A stretch of DNA of 64,000 bases from Paralithodes platypus (taxonomy: Eukaryota > Arthropoda > Malacostraca > Decapoda > Lithodidae). A program made the translations under genes and the position numbers. The stretch is taken from assembly GCA_032716605.1 (NCBI GenBank), contig CM064503.1, positions 704,912 to 768,911 of the forward strand. Direction: 5' to 3'. The notes under the pieces were generated by a model, which ran no database searches, was not told the origin of the DNA, and saw only the letters and a list, made by a program, of their open reading frames with translations. Below are positions 52,625 to 62,861 of this stretch, one piece after another (within the stretch, counting starts at the first letter, position 1; every line of letters begins with the position of its first letter).

Positions 52625-52798
52625 GAGTGGGAAGGTGTGGTAGGTGATAGACAGGTGGCCAGTATCAGGTTTAAGGTAAAGGTAGGTTTGCGACAGGGTT
52701 GTGTAATGTCACCATGGCTGTTTAATATGTTTATGGATGGTGTGGTGAGGGAGGTGAGAATTATGGGAAGAGGACTGGGTTTAGTAGGAAAGAATGGT
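52625..52798 (+). pseudogene. RTE-D RT, middle piece
   Basis: Reads VASIRFKVKVGLRQGCVMSP, then WLFNMFMDGVVREV. This is the QGCVMSPWLF block just before motif C. It is cut by SINE-Y at 52799 and continues at 53463. Confidence 0.88.
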
Positions 52799-53449
52799 CC
52801 CCTCCTGGTACTACTCTCCTTGTCGCGGTTGGGGAGGCTTCGGGGCCGGCGACTGAGGCTTGATGGGGGAGGGATGTGGTTGTTTCCCTCCCTCTCCCCT
52901 CAAGCTTTCCTCCTCAGCTTGACTAATTTTGAGTAGTTTTTCTTTCCTCATTCTATGTTTTTCCCCTTCTATTCTTCTTCTGTCCCATTCGGCTGTCCTC
53001 GGGCAGCCTATATTTCATGTCTCCCTGGCCTGGCTAGGTAGTTGACTCCTGACCCGTTTTGTCTCTTCGGTTGCTGATGTGGCCGAACTGACTTGATTCC
53101 CTTCGGTAATGCATTTTTTGCTTCTCGATGTGATTTTTTTCTACATTCGACCTGATCTCTCATTCTTCGCCCTGATCACTTCTTGGTTGGTGTTGCAGTG
53201 TAGCAGTTCTTGCCTCATCCTTCGGCCCTGCCCTATAAGAGCTCTGATGTGGAGCTTATGTGGTCCGGCTGAACTGGTGAAATGGCGAGAAATGTCTGCG
53301 TGTCTTCACCTTCCTCGATTTGTTCCCCTACTGCCCTTCCCTCTCTATCTTGACTCGTTTAGTTACATATCTTGATCGAATCCTTCGGGCCAGCCCTATG
53401 AGAGTTCTTTTGTGGAGCTCAGTGGTCTGGTTAAACTAATATTAAAGAA
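52799..53449 (+). mobile_element. SINE-Y, 651-bp retroposon
   Basis: Flanked by a perfect 13-bp target duplication AGGAAAGAATGGT (52786-52798 and 53450-53462), so its borders are exact. It has no coding potential. The 3' end (CCTTCGGGCCAGCCCTATGA, GAGCTCAGTGGTCTGGTTAA) has an internal relative about 190 bp upstream (CCTTCGGCCCTGCCCTATAA, GAGCTTATGTGGTCCGGCTG). It ends TAATATTAAAGAA. No tRNA-like boxes are obvious. Confidence 0.9.
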
Positions 53450-53462
53450 AGGAAAGAATGGT

Positions 53463-54710
53463 AGAGATTGGGAGTAGAATCAGTTGCTGTTCGCTGATGA
53501 CACAGCGTTGGTGGCGAATTCTGAGGAGAAACTGCAGCGGGTAGTCAAAGAGTTTGGTGTGGTTTGTGGAAGGAGGAAACTGAAGGTGAACATCAATAAA
53601 AATAAAGTAATGGTGTGTAATAGGGGTGATCATAGGGTGAATCTAGATGTGAGGCTGGATGGGGAAATATTGGAACAATTAGAGTGTTTTAAATATCTAG
53701 GAGGAACAATAAGCAGGAGTGGAGGTATGGTAATGGAGGTAAAACAGAGAGTGTGTGAAGGAAGGAAGGTTTTTGGAGCAATGGGAAGTATGTGGAAGAC
53801 GAAAAATCTTGGAATGCAAGTAAAAAGTGCAATGTATCAAGGAATTGTTGTGCCAACAGTGATGTATGGGGCTGAGACAAGGGCTCTGAAGGAAAAGGAG
53901 AGAAGAAAGCTGGATGTATGTGATGGAGATGAGCTGCTTGAGAAGTATGTGTGGGGTTACTCGTAGAGACAGATTGAGGAATGAAGAGATACGTAGGAGA
54001 GTGGGGCAGCAGGAACATTTGTAAGCCAGTGGACAGAAGGGTGCTGAGCTGGTATGGTCATGTTGAACGAATGGGAGATGAAAGACTTACAAAGAGAATA
54101 TGTGAGTCAGATACAAGGGGAGATAGAAGGGCAGGAAGACCCCCATTGAGATGGAGAGACTGTTTAAGACAAGCTTTGGATGATAGAGGAATGACTATAG
54201 ATCAGGCAAAGGAAGTGGTAATAAACAGGAATGAATGGAGAATGCTTGTGAATAGTTGAGTGAACACGTGGTCATTTGAGGGAAGGGGTCGGGCGCAAGT
54301 TGGACTAGTTAATAGTCCATCAGGCACCTGGCCCAGGGGGACGCTTAATATGAAGGGTGCGTTTAGAAGTGTGGTGGGCGGGCTTGTGGCTTCGGCTCCG
54401 CTGCATGTCTGCCGGCCGAAATCGGAACCTCTCCGAGTGGTCGGGGGCCGGGGGAGTGCTGGAGGGACCTTGGTGACCCTGGTCTCTGGGTCTTCTCCTG
54501 GGTGACCTAGATGTGTGTGAATTTGTGCTTTGTCTGTGTGTGTTCGTGGTTTTATGTTGTGTTTTGTGTTTTCCCTTTTCTTGCTCTGTCTTGAGTCATC
54601 CCCCCCCCCCAAAAGAGAAAAAGAAAGGAAAACAAAAAGAGGGGAAAAGAAAACAAAATAGGGAAAGTGGGGATTGGGCCTGAATAAATAGATAGATAGA
54701 TAGAAGAAAA
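53463..54710 (+). pseudogene. RTE-D RT palm, C-terminus and 3' UTR
   Basis: Reads LLFADDTALVANSEEKLQRV (motif C intact), KVNINKNKVMVCNRGDHRVN, FKYLGGTISRSGGMVMEVKQ and VPTVMYGAETRALKEKERRK, then (frame-shifted near 53960) VLSWYGHVERMGDERLTKRI and GRPPLRWRDCLRQALDDRGM, with a stop at about 54259. The 3' UTR has GGTCGGGGGCCGGGGGAGTG, a C run and a GATA tail (54690-54706). 3'-end copies are at 31045, 56220 and 57766. Confidence 0.88.
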
Positions 54711-55525
54711 TTGAGCATTAGCTACTATGCGCTACAACGTACCTACGATAAACCTAAAACTTAAGTACAAATCGCTACTAAGCACTTTGAAGCCTGTTTT
54801 TGGCGGTTAAGACTAAAAACAGTGTACATACGAATAAGTACAAAGTGCAAAGAACCTCAACTTTAGCTAAGATTAATCACAATATAACACGAATGATAAT
54901 TCTTGAACATATCGTAGCCAGTTCATACCATATCGTGTATTCAATGCTAGATCTACGATAATCTTTTGAACTTTGTTGAACTTCGTGTCACATCGTTGCA
55001 ACATTGTATTTAACTTGTATGGTATCGTAACATTTTTTGGACCCACAATACATAATGATGTGATACAAACTTCAAAGTTCAAACGATGTCCTACGATGGC
55101 CTACAAACTGTTCCGAAGCCTTTACGATACACTTATTAACAGCTATGAACATTTTGTTGCCAACGATGAAAGTAAAAATTCTCTACTATGGTCGAAACAA
55201 TTTTTCAGGCGTACAATATGTTACGCTTCATTACGATAGTCTGCGACTCATTCCGATGTCTAACGAACTTCATTCCACAAACACTTCAGGTTAAACTTTG
55301 TGTATGTGGAAAAGAGGTCTAACGCATGTAGCGCACTCCTGAGTTGCTGCAGCAGAGTATATGGGGAGTATCCCTTGGGGATGAGATGCTATTTGGAGCC
55401 CCGTGTATGGCCCATAATTCAGTACAGTATTGAAAAATGTGGAATATTGGTGTACAGTAAGGTGCTTTGGTACAAGCCATGTTCTGAGACCATAGCGCAT
55501 CCTGCGGTGGCCGCTATTTTTTAAC
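54711..55525. other. Unassigned region rich in TACGATA-like words
   Basis: No gene is supported. TACGATA or ATCGTA words recur about every 40-60 bp from 54750 to 55260, suggesting an old repeat or biased sequence. An 88-codon frame at 54973-55239 has ordinary composition but no recognisable motif. Confidence 0.35.
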
Positions 55526-55529
55526 CATC

Positions 55530-55865
55530 GGTATCTATGAATTCAGAGAGGGATATGACTGGCGAGATGTTGTAAAGCAAAGGATGATGGTGATAAGTCA
55601 GTGGTAGAGTCCCAACCCCACTGAGAATATTGTAGACACAAGAAGAATGGAAGGTTCCTGAGGTAATGTGGATACCAAAGTGGTGTACAGAGTTGGAGGC
55701 CCTTAATGCAGATGCAGAGGCAGTGCCACAGACAGAGCAACCATAATCGACAGCGGAGAGAATTGTAGCCCTGTAGAATAGGAGGAGCATAAAGCAATCT
55801 GCACCCCAATGAACATGTGCGATAGATTTTAGAAAGTTTGTTCGTTGGAGGCAACATACCTTCAA
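55530..55865 (-). pseudogene. JOC-3 LINE thumb fragment
   Basis: The minus strand reads CLQRTNFLKSIAHVHWGADC, LLFYRATILSAVDYGCSVCG and SVHHFGIHITSGTFHSSCVY. The RxxILSxxDYGxxxYGxA...VHHxGxRxxxGxFxxSPV pattern is the thumb of Jockey/R1-like LINEs. The upstream part of the same element is at 56913-57270. Confidence 0.75.
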
Positions 55866-55924
55866 ATTGTGTATACCTCCTCCCTTACAGAAAGTGGGTG
55901 GCACCCACTTTTCAATACATACCC

Positions 55925-56208
55925 ACCCCTATTCAGTTCAATTCTCTAACCCAAGAGTAAATCAATTTTCAGTCTTTCTTCTACTGTACTTCACAAGCAA
56001 ACTCGGGAACTCTCTCCCTCAATCTGTCTTTCCTTCATCCTATGCCTTGAACTGCGTCAAGCTCCGTGTGTCCAGACATTTTGACTTTAATATACATTGA
56101 ATTTGGCTCCCTGTCACTCTTCTTTTTGGGAGGGGGGACACAGGTTACAGGCAGCATTGCCATTTGTCTTCTTCATACATACCGTATATAAAACAAATTA
56201 AGATGAGT
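55925..56208 (+). pseudogene. LINE C-terminal end, plus strand
   Basis: Reads NPRVNQFSVFLLLYFTSKLG, NSLPQSVFPSSYALNCVKLR and VSRHFDF, then a stop at about 56098. TSKLWNSLPxSVFPxSYxLxxFKxRVxRH is the C-terminal signature of several LINEs. Short tail only; the family is not otherwise seen here. Confidence 0.6.
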
Positions 56209-56219
56209 ATCAAACATGA

Positions 56220-56901
56220 CATTTGTCAGCCAGAGTGGACAGAAGGGTGCTGAGCTGGTATGGTCATGTTGAACGAATGGGAGATGAAAGACTTACAAAG
56301 AGAATATGTGAGTCAGATATAAGGGGATATAGAAGGGCAGGAAGACCCCCATTGAGATGGAGAGACTGTGTAAGACAAGCTTTGGATGATAGAGGAATGA
56401 CTATAGATCAGGCAAAGGAAGTGGTAATAAACAGGAATAAATGGAGAATGCTTGTGAATAGATGAGTGAACACGTGGTCATTTGGGGGAAGGGGTCGGGC
56501 GCAAGTTGGACTAGTTAATAGTACATCAGGCGCCTGGCCCGGGGAGACGATTAATATGAAGGGTGCGCCTGGAAGTGTGGTGGGCGGGCTTGTGGTGTCG
56601 GCTCCGCTGCATGTCTGCCTGCCGAGATCGGAACCTCTCCGAGTGGTCGGGGGCCGGGGGAGTGCTGAAGGGACCTTGGTGACCCTGGTCTCTGGGTCTC
56701 CTCATGGGTGACCTAGATGTGTGTGAATTTGTGTTTTGTCTGTGTGTGTTCGTTGTTTTATGTTGTGTTTTGTGTTTTCCCTGTTCTTGTTCTATCTTGA
56801 GTCGGCCCCCCCCCCCCAAAAAAAAAGAAAAACAGGAAAAAAAGAGGGGAAAAAAACAAAATGGAAAAGTGGGGATTGGGCCTGAGTAAATAGATAGATA
56901 G
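56220..56901 (+). mobile_element. RTE-D 3' copy with 11-bp target duplication
   Basis: Bounded by ATCAAACATGA at 56209-56219 and 56902-56912. Contains RVDRRVLSWYGHVERMGDER through NRNKWRMLVNR and a stop, then the RTE-D 3' UTR and GATA tail. It is close in sequence to 54010-54710. Confidence 0.92.
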
Positions 56902-56912
56902 ATCAAACATGA

Positions 56913-57270
56913 AGCCAAGGAATTTAGTGGAGCTGTATATAGAGCTGTATGATTGAATTTCCCATATTGAGGATAATGGATTGTAGTAGTCATTCCCTAG
57001 GCTGCCAAGCCGAACAGCACTTGGATAGAAAATGGCTTGTTTACGTATATGCTGAACATTGCGATAGAAGACAACGGCTTTAGTTTTTGTAGTAGATAAT
57101 TGGAAACCAGCAGTGAATGCCCATGTGTGGATAGAGTTCAGAGTAATATAAAGATATCGTTGTATGTGTGACAAACTGGAAGAATTATAACATTGCAAAA
57201 TTGTCAACATACAGGCTATGCGAAATGTCAGATGGGATGCATTGTGTGACACTATTAATCACTATGATAC
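56913..57270 (-). pseudogene. JOC-3 LINE palm-thumb fragment
   Basis: The minus strand reads SHIQRYLYITLNSIHTWAFT, AGFQLSTTKTKAVVFYRNVQ and STKFLGFMFD: the helix after RT motif C and the start of the thumb. It is interrupted by the two SINE-T1 copies upstream and by RTE-D downstream. Confidence 0.8.
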
Positions 57271-57283
57271 ATTTTTATGTTAC

Positions 57284-57412
57284 CTCCACCAACCGACTTT
57301 ACTCCTAAACTCAATTAATGAAATCAACAAATACATGTGGCAGTCCAGGGATTCGAACCTAGGATGCTCACACCAAAATTCAGTGCATTTATCCATTGCG
57401 CTACGAAGACAG
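57284..57412 (-). mobile_element. SINE-T1, copy 3
   Basis: The reverse complement has TAGCGCAATGGATAAATGCA (A box) and CCTAGGTTCGAATCCCTGGA (good B box within a T-arm stem). The CACATGTATTTGTTGATTTC tail follows. Confidence 0.88.
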
Positions 57413-57605
57413 TTAAAGAATGGTGGACAAGCCTACGATTTATTATGCAGTTTCGAATCCTACATATCAATCTAAGCATGTACACAATTCCAACTGTGCT
57501 ATCATAGGCTATAGATAGATGGATGAAAGGAGTAATTAATGGGGCCTTAACCCTAAGGAAGGCCTCTCTATAAACTACCCCTGAACCTGAATGAATTATT
57601 ATGCT

Positions 57606-57722
57606 ACCTCCACCAACCGACTTTACTCCTAAACTCAATTAATGAAATCCACAAATACATGTGGCAGTCCAGGGATTCGAACCTAGGATGCTCACACCGA
57701 AATTCAGTGCATTTATCCATTG
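57606..57722 (-). mobile_element. SINE-T1, copy 4
   Basis: Nearly identical to copy 3 except that its outermost head bases are missing (it stops at ATCCATTG). The 185 bp between copies 3 and 4 shows no recognised feature. Confidence 0.85.
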
Positions 57723-57765
57723 ATAAATAGCGTGCTGCTAAGGACGCTTCCTTGAGGCATACCAT
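57723..57765 (-). pseudogene. JOC-3 RT motif scrap
   Basis: The minus strand encodes GMPQGSVLSSTLFIN, the PQGSVLSPxLFxxxIN block of an RT. It directly abuts SINE-T1 copy 4 and an RTE-D 3' fragment. Confidence 0.7.
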
Positions 57766-58490
57766 TGTTGTACCAACAGTGATGTATGGGGCTGAGACGT
57801 GGGCTCTGAAGGCAAAGGAGAGAAGAAATCTGGATGTGATGGAGATGAGCTGCTTGAGGAGTATGTGTGGAGTGACTCGTAGAGACAGATTGAGGAATGA
57901 AGAGATACGTAAGAGAGTGAGGCAGCAGGAACATTTTTCGGCCAGAGTGTACAGAAGGGTGCTGTACTGATATGGACATGTTGTGCGAATGGAAGATGAA
58001 AGACTTACAACTAGAATATGTGAGTCAGATACAAGGGGTAGGAAGACCTCCACTGAGCTGGACAGATTGTGTAGTACAAGCATTGGGAGATAGAGGAATG
58101 ACTATAAATCAGGCAAGAGAAGTAGACTAGATAATAGTCCGTCAGGTGCCTGACCCGGGGAGCCGGTATATATAAAGGGTACGCCTGGATGCGTGGTGGG
58201 CGGGCACTGTGGTGTGCTTCGCTGCATGTCTGCCTACTGAGACCGGAGTTTCTCCAAGAGGTTGGGGGCCAGGGGAGTGCTGGAGTGCCCTTAGTGATCC
58301 CAGGCCTCTGGGTCTTCTCCTGGACAAACTAGATGTGTGTGAATTTGTGTTTTGTTTTTGTGTTTTTTGTTGTTGTGTTGTGTTGTCCCTGTTTGGGCTG
58401 TCTTGAGTCGGCCACCCCCAGCTACAAAATATAATAAAAAGGGGGTATGTGCCTGAGTATATACAAAGATAGATAGACAGATAAAAACAT
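57766..58490 (+). mobile_element. RTE-D 3' fragment, diverged
   Basis: Starts VVPTVMYGAETWALKAKERR, MEMSCLRSMCGVTRRDRLRN, then breaks frame. The 3' UTR (CCCGGGGAGCCGGTATATAT, GTTGGGGGCCAGGGGAGTGC) and a GATAGATAGACAGATA tail are more diverged than in the other copies. Confidence 0.85.
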
Positions 58491-58499
58491 TGTAACAGC

Positions 58500-58836
58500 T
58501 GAGTAATTAAGATGGGAACAAGTCAATTTCCTATCAGCTTAAAAAAAAGACAGGCTATACTTAATACATTCTTTGACTATCTAACTTCTAAGGTGGAACA
58601 CATTCTATCTATTACTCCTTTCGCAGAAATCTCCATCCTAGGAGATTTCAACGTTCACCACCACCAATGGCTCTCCTCTCTTTCCACTGACCAACCTGGT
58701 GAACAAGCCTACGTCTTTTCTATTCTAAATGACCTAGAGCAGTTAGTCCAGCAACCCACCCATATCCCGGATTGCTTCGGAGATTGGCCCAACATTCTTG
58801 ATTAATTTCTAACTTCTAACCCTTCTACTTATACAA
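58500..58836 (+). pseudogene. CR1-1 LINE endonuclease, first part
   Basis: A 98-codon frame includes KVEHILSITPFAEISILGDF, NVHHHQWL and LNDLEQLVQQPTHIPDCFGD. ILGDFNxHHxxW and QxVxxPTHIPDxxG are endonuclease signatures of LINEs. A stop follows WPNILD and the TA-5 MITE interrupts it at 58839. Confidence 0.85.
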
Positions 58837-58838
58837 TA

Positions 58839-59555
58839 CACCCTCGGTTAGCGAACAGGTTCAGTTCCAAAAATACCGTACACAGAGCGAAATTACGTTG
58901 CACGAAAAGGCTGCTAAATGGCTTTAATTAGTATGGTGCTAGGACCCCAAATGTTTCCCTTATCCACCCATATTACCCACCTTTTTGCTCAAACCGAATC
59001 AATATATGAGTAGTTGATGTTATATTGCTGATGTAATTATAACTACATCTGCAATATAACATACAACTGCCCAATAAAACACATAAGTACTGTACTGGTA
59101 ACACACAAACCGAGTCATTCATTGGATCGTAAGGAAGTAGCAGGAGTGTTGTAAATTTTGCTACTTTTCCGCATGACAAACTTATGGAAAAAGGTTCAAG
59201 AATAGCATTTAAATTGGCAGTTAATATGTGTTATTCGATTCAATTTGTTCATTCTAAAAAGGGGAAATACACTGTGTACGAAAATCACTTGAGTGCATGA
59301 GTCTCGACTTTGTAAACACCAGTGGTACACACAGTGGAATCTATCATAATTTTGAACTAATAACAACGTTTAAGGAGTGTCCTCACTAGAAGTTAAGTTG
59401 TTTGAGTGTTGAGAAGGTTTGGGGCTAGGCTAGCCTTCGGTAAAAAGTTTGTTAAAGTGATTTATGGTATGTTAAGTGAGCAAATGGTAGTAATTTGTGA
59501 TCTTCGTACAACCAAAATTTCGCTGCATGGACGTTCGCAAGTCGGGGGTCAACTG
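58839..59555. mobile_element. TA-5 MITE in the CR1-1 endonuclease
   Basis: TA is on both sides. The left end is CACCCTCGGTTAGCGAACAG; the right end read inward is CAGTTGACCCCCGACTTGCG. Both are pogo/mariner-type ends, though matched only loosely to each other. About 717 bp with no transposase. Confidence 0.65.
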
Positions 59556-59557
59556 TA

Positions 59558-59724
59558 CTGTAAATCTTTTCTCTCCTTTGGGCTCCTCCGACCATAAACT
59601 TATCTCTGTCACCTGTCCTATCTCTCCGGTACGGCCACACGATTCTCCCAGCCGGCGGCACTTGTGGCACTTTGGCGCTGCCGACTGGGAGGCTCTTCAG
59701 CAGTACTTCTTTGATTTCCCATGA
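59558..59724 (+). pseudogene. CR1-1 LINE endonuclease, last part
   Basis: Reads VNLFSPLGSSDHKLISVTCP, then HLWHFGAADWEALQQYFFDF and a stop. SDH is the C-terminal catalytic motif of APE-type endonucleases. Confidence 0.85.
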
Positions 59725-59769
59725 ATGATGTTCAGATGTTCTAAGTAATATCACCATTACAGAGAGAGA

Positions 59770-60118
59770 AGTATTGAATTGTTTAGATAAACTCAAGGTA
59801 AGTAAAACGCCTGGACCTGATACAATCTCGCCTAGAGTTCTAAAGAAAGCTAAAGATGAGCTCTCCAAACCACTGACATTACTATTCAATAAATCCTTGC
59901 AGTCTGGAACTATGCCCGATCAGTGGAAGCTAGCCAACGTAACACCGATATTAAAAAAAGGCAGCAAATCCCTACCCAGTAACTATCGTCCAATTAGCTT
60001 AACCTCAGTTGTATGTAAAATGCTAGAAACGATCATAAGAGACAGACTCGTAAATCACTTAGAGGAAAATAACATACTTAAAGATACTCAACACGGCTTT
60101 CGTAAAAAACGTTCCTGT
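59770..60118 (+). pseudogene. CR1-1 RT, first part
   Basis: Reads LDKLKVSKTPGPDTISPRVL, SGTMPDQWKLANVTPILKKG, LPSNYRPISLTSVVCKMLET and ILKDTQHGFRKKRSC. It is interrupted at the codons for RSCL by a TTAA insertion. Confidence 0.9.
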
Positions 60119-60607
60119 TTAACCCTTCCTACCCGGTCTGCCTTAGGTAAGGACAGCACGAAAGAAGGGCCGCTACCCGGTATGCCTTATCTAAGGCATG
60201 AGCTTAATAGCCTAATTAAGCTTGGTCCGAACGCCGTGCGTACGACGTATGTCAACAAACCCAAGCGTTCGTCACCGCACCTCCCAAAACAAGAAGGAGA
60301 AGACTCCTCAATGTTATTGTTCTGACGTCATGACGAAATTAGTGTCTAAAAAGCCCCCATATTGGCAACATCTCTGCAATATTGGCTCCACTGAAATCGT
60401 CATCACAACTGAACCAGTTGACTTACAGAGCTCTACTCAATGCCAAAATACAGATTGAAAACCGCACTACGATTATAGATGAGTGGGAAAGTTCTAGCAG
60501 TGAAAATAAACATAAATACGGTAGCCTAGGCCTAGACGTTTTTCAGCCATATCGCCCGGGTAGGGGCGACCGTCATTTGGTAAGACAGCCCGGGGAGGAA
60601 GGGTTAA
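60119..60607 (+). mobile_element. PB-M family copy 5 in CR1-1
   Basis: TTAA at 60119-60122 and 60604-60607. Ends TTAACCCTTCCTACCCGG and, inward from the right, TTAACCCTTCCTCCCCGG. Removing the insert and one TTAA restores the host LINE codons (RSCLTNLLDFF), an exact empty-site prediction. Confidence 0.93.
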
Positions 60608-61275
60608 CAAACCTCTTAGACTTCTTCCACGATATCCTCAACCTCTACGATGAGAGTAAAGCTGTATATAGTATATACCTTGATTTTCAAAACACCTTTG
60701 ACAAAGTGCCCCACAAACGTTTACTGCTAAAACTAAAAGCGCACGGAATACAAGACGGTGTGTTGAAATGGATAGAAAATTGGCTCAGCGACAGAAAGCA
60801 AAGAGTAGTCATAAACGGTAAGGCATCTAAATGGACCAATGTAAGTAGCGGGGTACCCCAGGGATCAGTACTAGGACTAATTCTCTTTCTAATTTACATC
60901 AACGACATAGATGAGGGTCTCACCTGTACAATCTCAAAATTTGCTGACGATACAAAAATTGCAAATAGCGTACTCTCAAAAGAACAAGTTGACGATATGC
61001 AACACAATCTAGATAAATTGTCATGTTGGGCCCAAATTTGGCAAATGAGTTTCAATGCGGATAACTGTAAAGTACTACATATCGGATACCTAAATGAGAA
61101 AGCAAACTATACGATGAATGGCACTCAGCTTAAGAATGTAAACAGAGAAAACGATCTGGGAGTAACAATATCAAGTAACCTAAAACCGAGTCAACAATGT
61201 TCAGAAGTTATTAAGAAGGCAAACAAAATAATTGGCTTTATAGGCAGGTCATTTGAGCATAAATCCAAAGAAGTT
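60608..61275 (+). pseudogene. CR1-1 RT, second part
   Basis: Reads AVYSIYLDFQNTFDKVPHKR (motif A), VSSGVPQGSVLGLILFLIYI, CTISKFADDTKIANSVLSKE (motif C intact) and FNADNCKVLHIGYLNEKANY, up to SFEHKSKEV. A 371-codon frame (60382-61497) runs from PB-M through this RT into SINE-X; only the middle is LINE protein. Confidence 0.9.
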
Positions 61276-61796
61276 GTTAATGTTGTTGTTGTTGTTCCCC
61301 AAGCTGCCTGGCCGAACAGCCCCAAGGCCCCGAGCAAGGCCAAGGCCATAACCGAGCGCACCAACAGAACCCTCCATGCCGACCACAATAATGCCTGGGT
61401 GACCGAAGCCACTCCATGGCGGGGAGCTGAGGAAGATGCGGAAACGCCCGGGAAACCAAAGCCCCACCCAGGGCCCTGTGCCCCTCAGCAATTATGAAGA
61501 GAAAGTTGAGGGGCAAAGGAAAAATGTGACGCTTTGGCTTCCAATCATGGTAGATTGGGAGGTTAATCCACGGAAGAGATGCCGTCACTTGAGATCTAGA
61601 AAATATATAAGTAAAAGGAACAGAGTAAGCTATGGGTATGGCGGAGATCGCTCAGTTCTCACTCTGATAGACCAGCCCATCACCACTGACTAGAACCCAA
61701 TCCTCTCATCATCAGCTAGGAAAGGCACTAGAAAGCCGCCTTTGGCGGGGGGATAGCTCCCCTATTTCAACCCCTTTCGGGGTTGGACACCCGCCT
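61276..61796 (-). mobile_element. SINE-X, full-length copy 3 (inverted)
   Basis: Flanked by a perfect 14-bp target duplication AATCCAAAGAAGTT (61262-61275 and 61797-61810). The TTGTTGTTGTTGTT end at the left is its AAC tail; its head is at the right (GGACACCCGCCT side). Confidence 0.95.
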
Positions 61797-62530
61797 AATC
61801 CAAAGAAGTTATCCTAACCCTTTACAATTCCTTAGCCCGCCCTCTTCTGGAATACTGCGTTCAATCCTGGTGCCCTTATTACCAAAAAGATATAAACAAG
61901 CTAGAACGAGTTCAACGTAGAGTTACCAAAATGATACCTAGCCTAAAGAACAAACCATACGAAGAGCGTCTTACAGAATTAAATCTATTTCCTTTAACCC
62001 AGAGCAGATAAAGAGGTAACTTAATTCAAGTGTTCAAAATCATCAAAGGCATCGACAATATGAACTGTAGTAAGTACTTCACTATCGACCAATCTAATTA
62101 CACATGGGGAAACGGTTGCAAAATTATTGGTAAATCTTTTAACTCGCACAAATCTAAGAATTTCTTCTTCAATCGAGTTGTCAACTTGTGGAATGAGCTT
62201 CCCCGAGACATTATAGACTGCAGCACCGTTGATTCATTTAAACTCCGCCTAGACAAATATCTCGCATCAAACCCGCGACAGACTGCGTTTGTAAATTAAT
62301 AACTTTATTTTATCCCCCCTCAGTTACTAACCCATCTGTCCCCTACTAACTTCCTAATCCTGCCACAGACATTAGTTCCCTTTCCAATGTTCCCTTAAAA
62401 AACTCTAAACCACTGTTTGGACACTTGATCCTCAGTGTTTTGGAGGACAAGCAGCCTAGAAGGGTCACTAGACCTGTTGTTGCTTGATTTCCTTTGTACT
62501 CCTTTGTACTTTTCCCAAAAGGAAAAAAGA
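61797..62530 (+). pseudogene. CR1-1 thumb, C-terminus and 3' end
   Basis: Reads LTLYNSLARPLLEYCVQSWC, ERVQRRVTKMIPSLKNKPYE, a stop (AGA to TGA-type change near 62008) and FKIIKGIDNMNCSKYF, then NFFFNRVVNLWNELPRDIID and RLDKYLASNPRQTAFVN with a stop at 62297-62299. The 3' UTR ends with TTTGTACTCCTTTGTACTTT. The same end is at 1-79. Confidence 0.9.
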
Positions 62531-62621
62531 CATCAGAGATGATGGTGATAAGAGCCGTGGCCCTGGTTGAACTAGCACTAGATAACACCTGGTTGAATTG
62601 GTGCATAGGTTGAGTCATCTA

Positions 62622-62830
62622 TAGTCTATTCGCTGTAAGTAGGCGAGAAATTATGATCTCTATCCTCTGTAACTCAAAAATGGCTAGAGCAAATTGGCTC
62701 TAAATTTCCATATCTATTCCTTGGCTGACTCTTCCCAAATGGCAGAAATATTAGCTTGATTATTCAAGTCATTTTTGAGTTACAGAGGTTAGAGGTCATG
62801 ATTTCTCTCCTACTTACAGCGAATAGACTA
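62622..62830. mobile_element. TA-4 fold-back MITE
   Basis: A 209-bp element with about 60-bp inverted repeats: TAGTCTATTCGCTGTAAGTA and CTCTGTAACTCAAAAATG at the left are mirrored by CATTTTTGAGTTACAGAGG and TACTTACAGCGAATAGACTA at the right. A TA target is likely. It is single copy in the window. Confidence 0.88.
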
Positions 62831-62861
62831 GCCTATAGGAACAAGTGAACTAAGTACAGTA

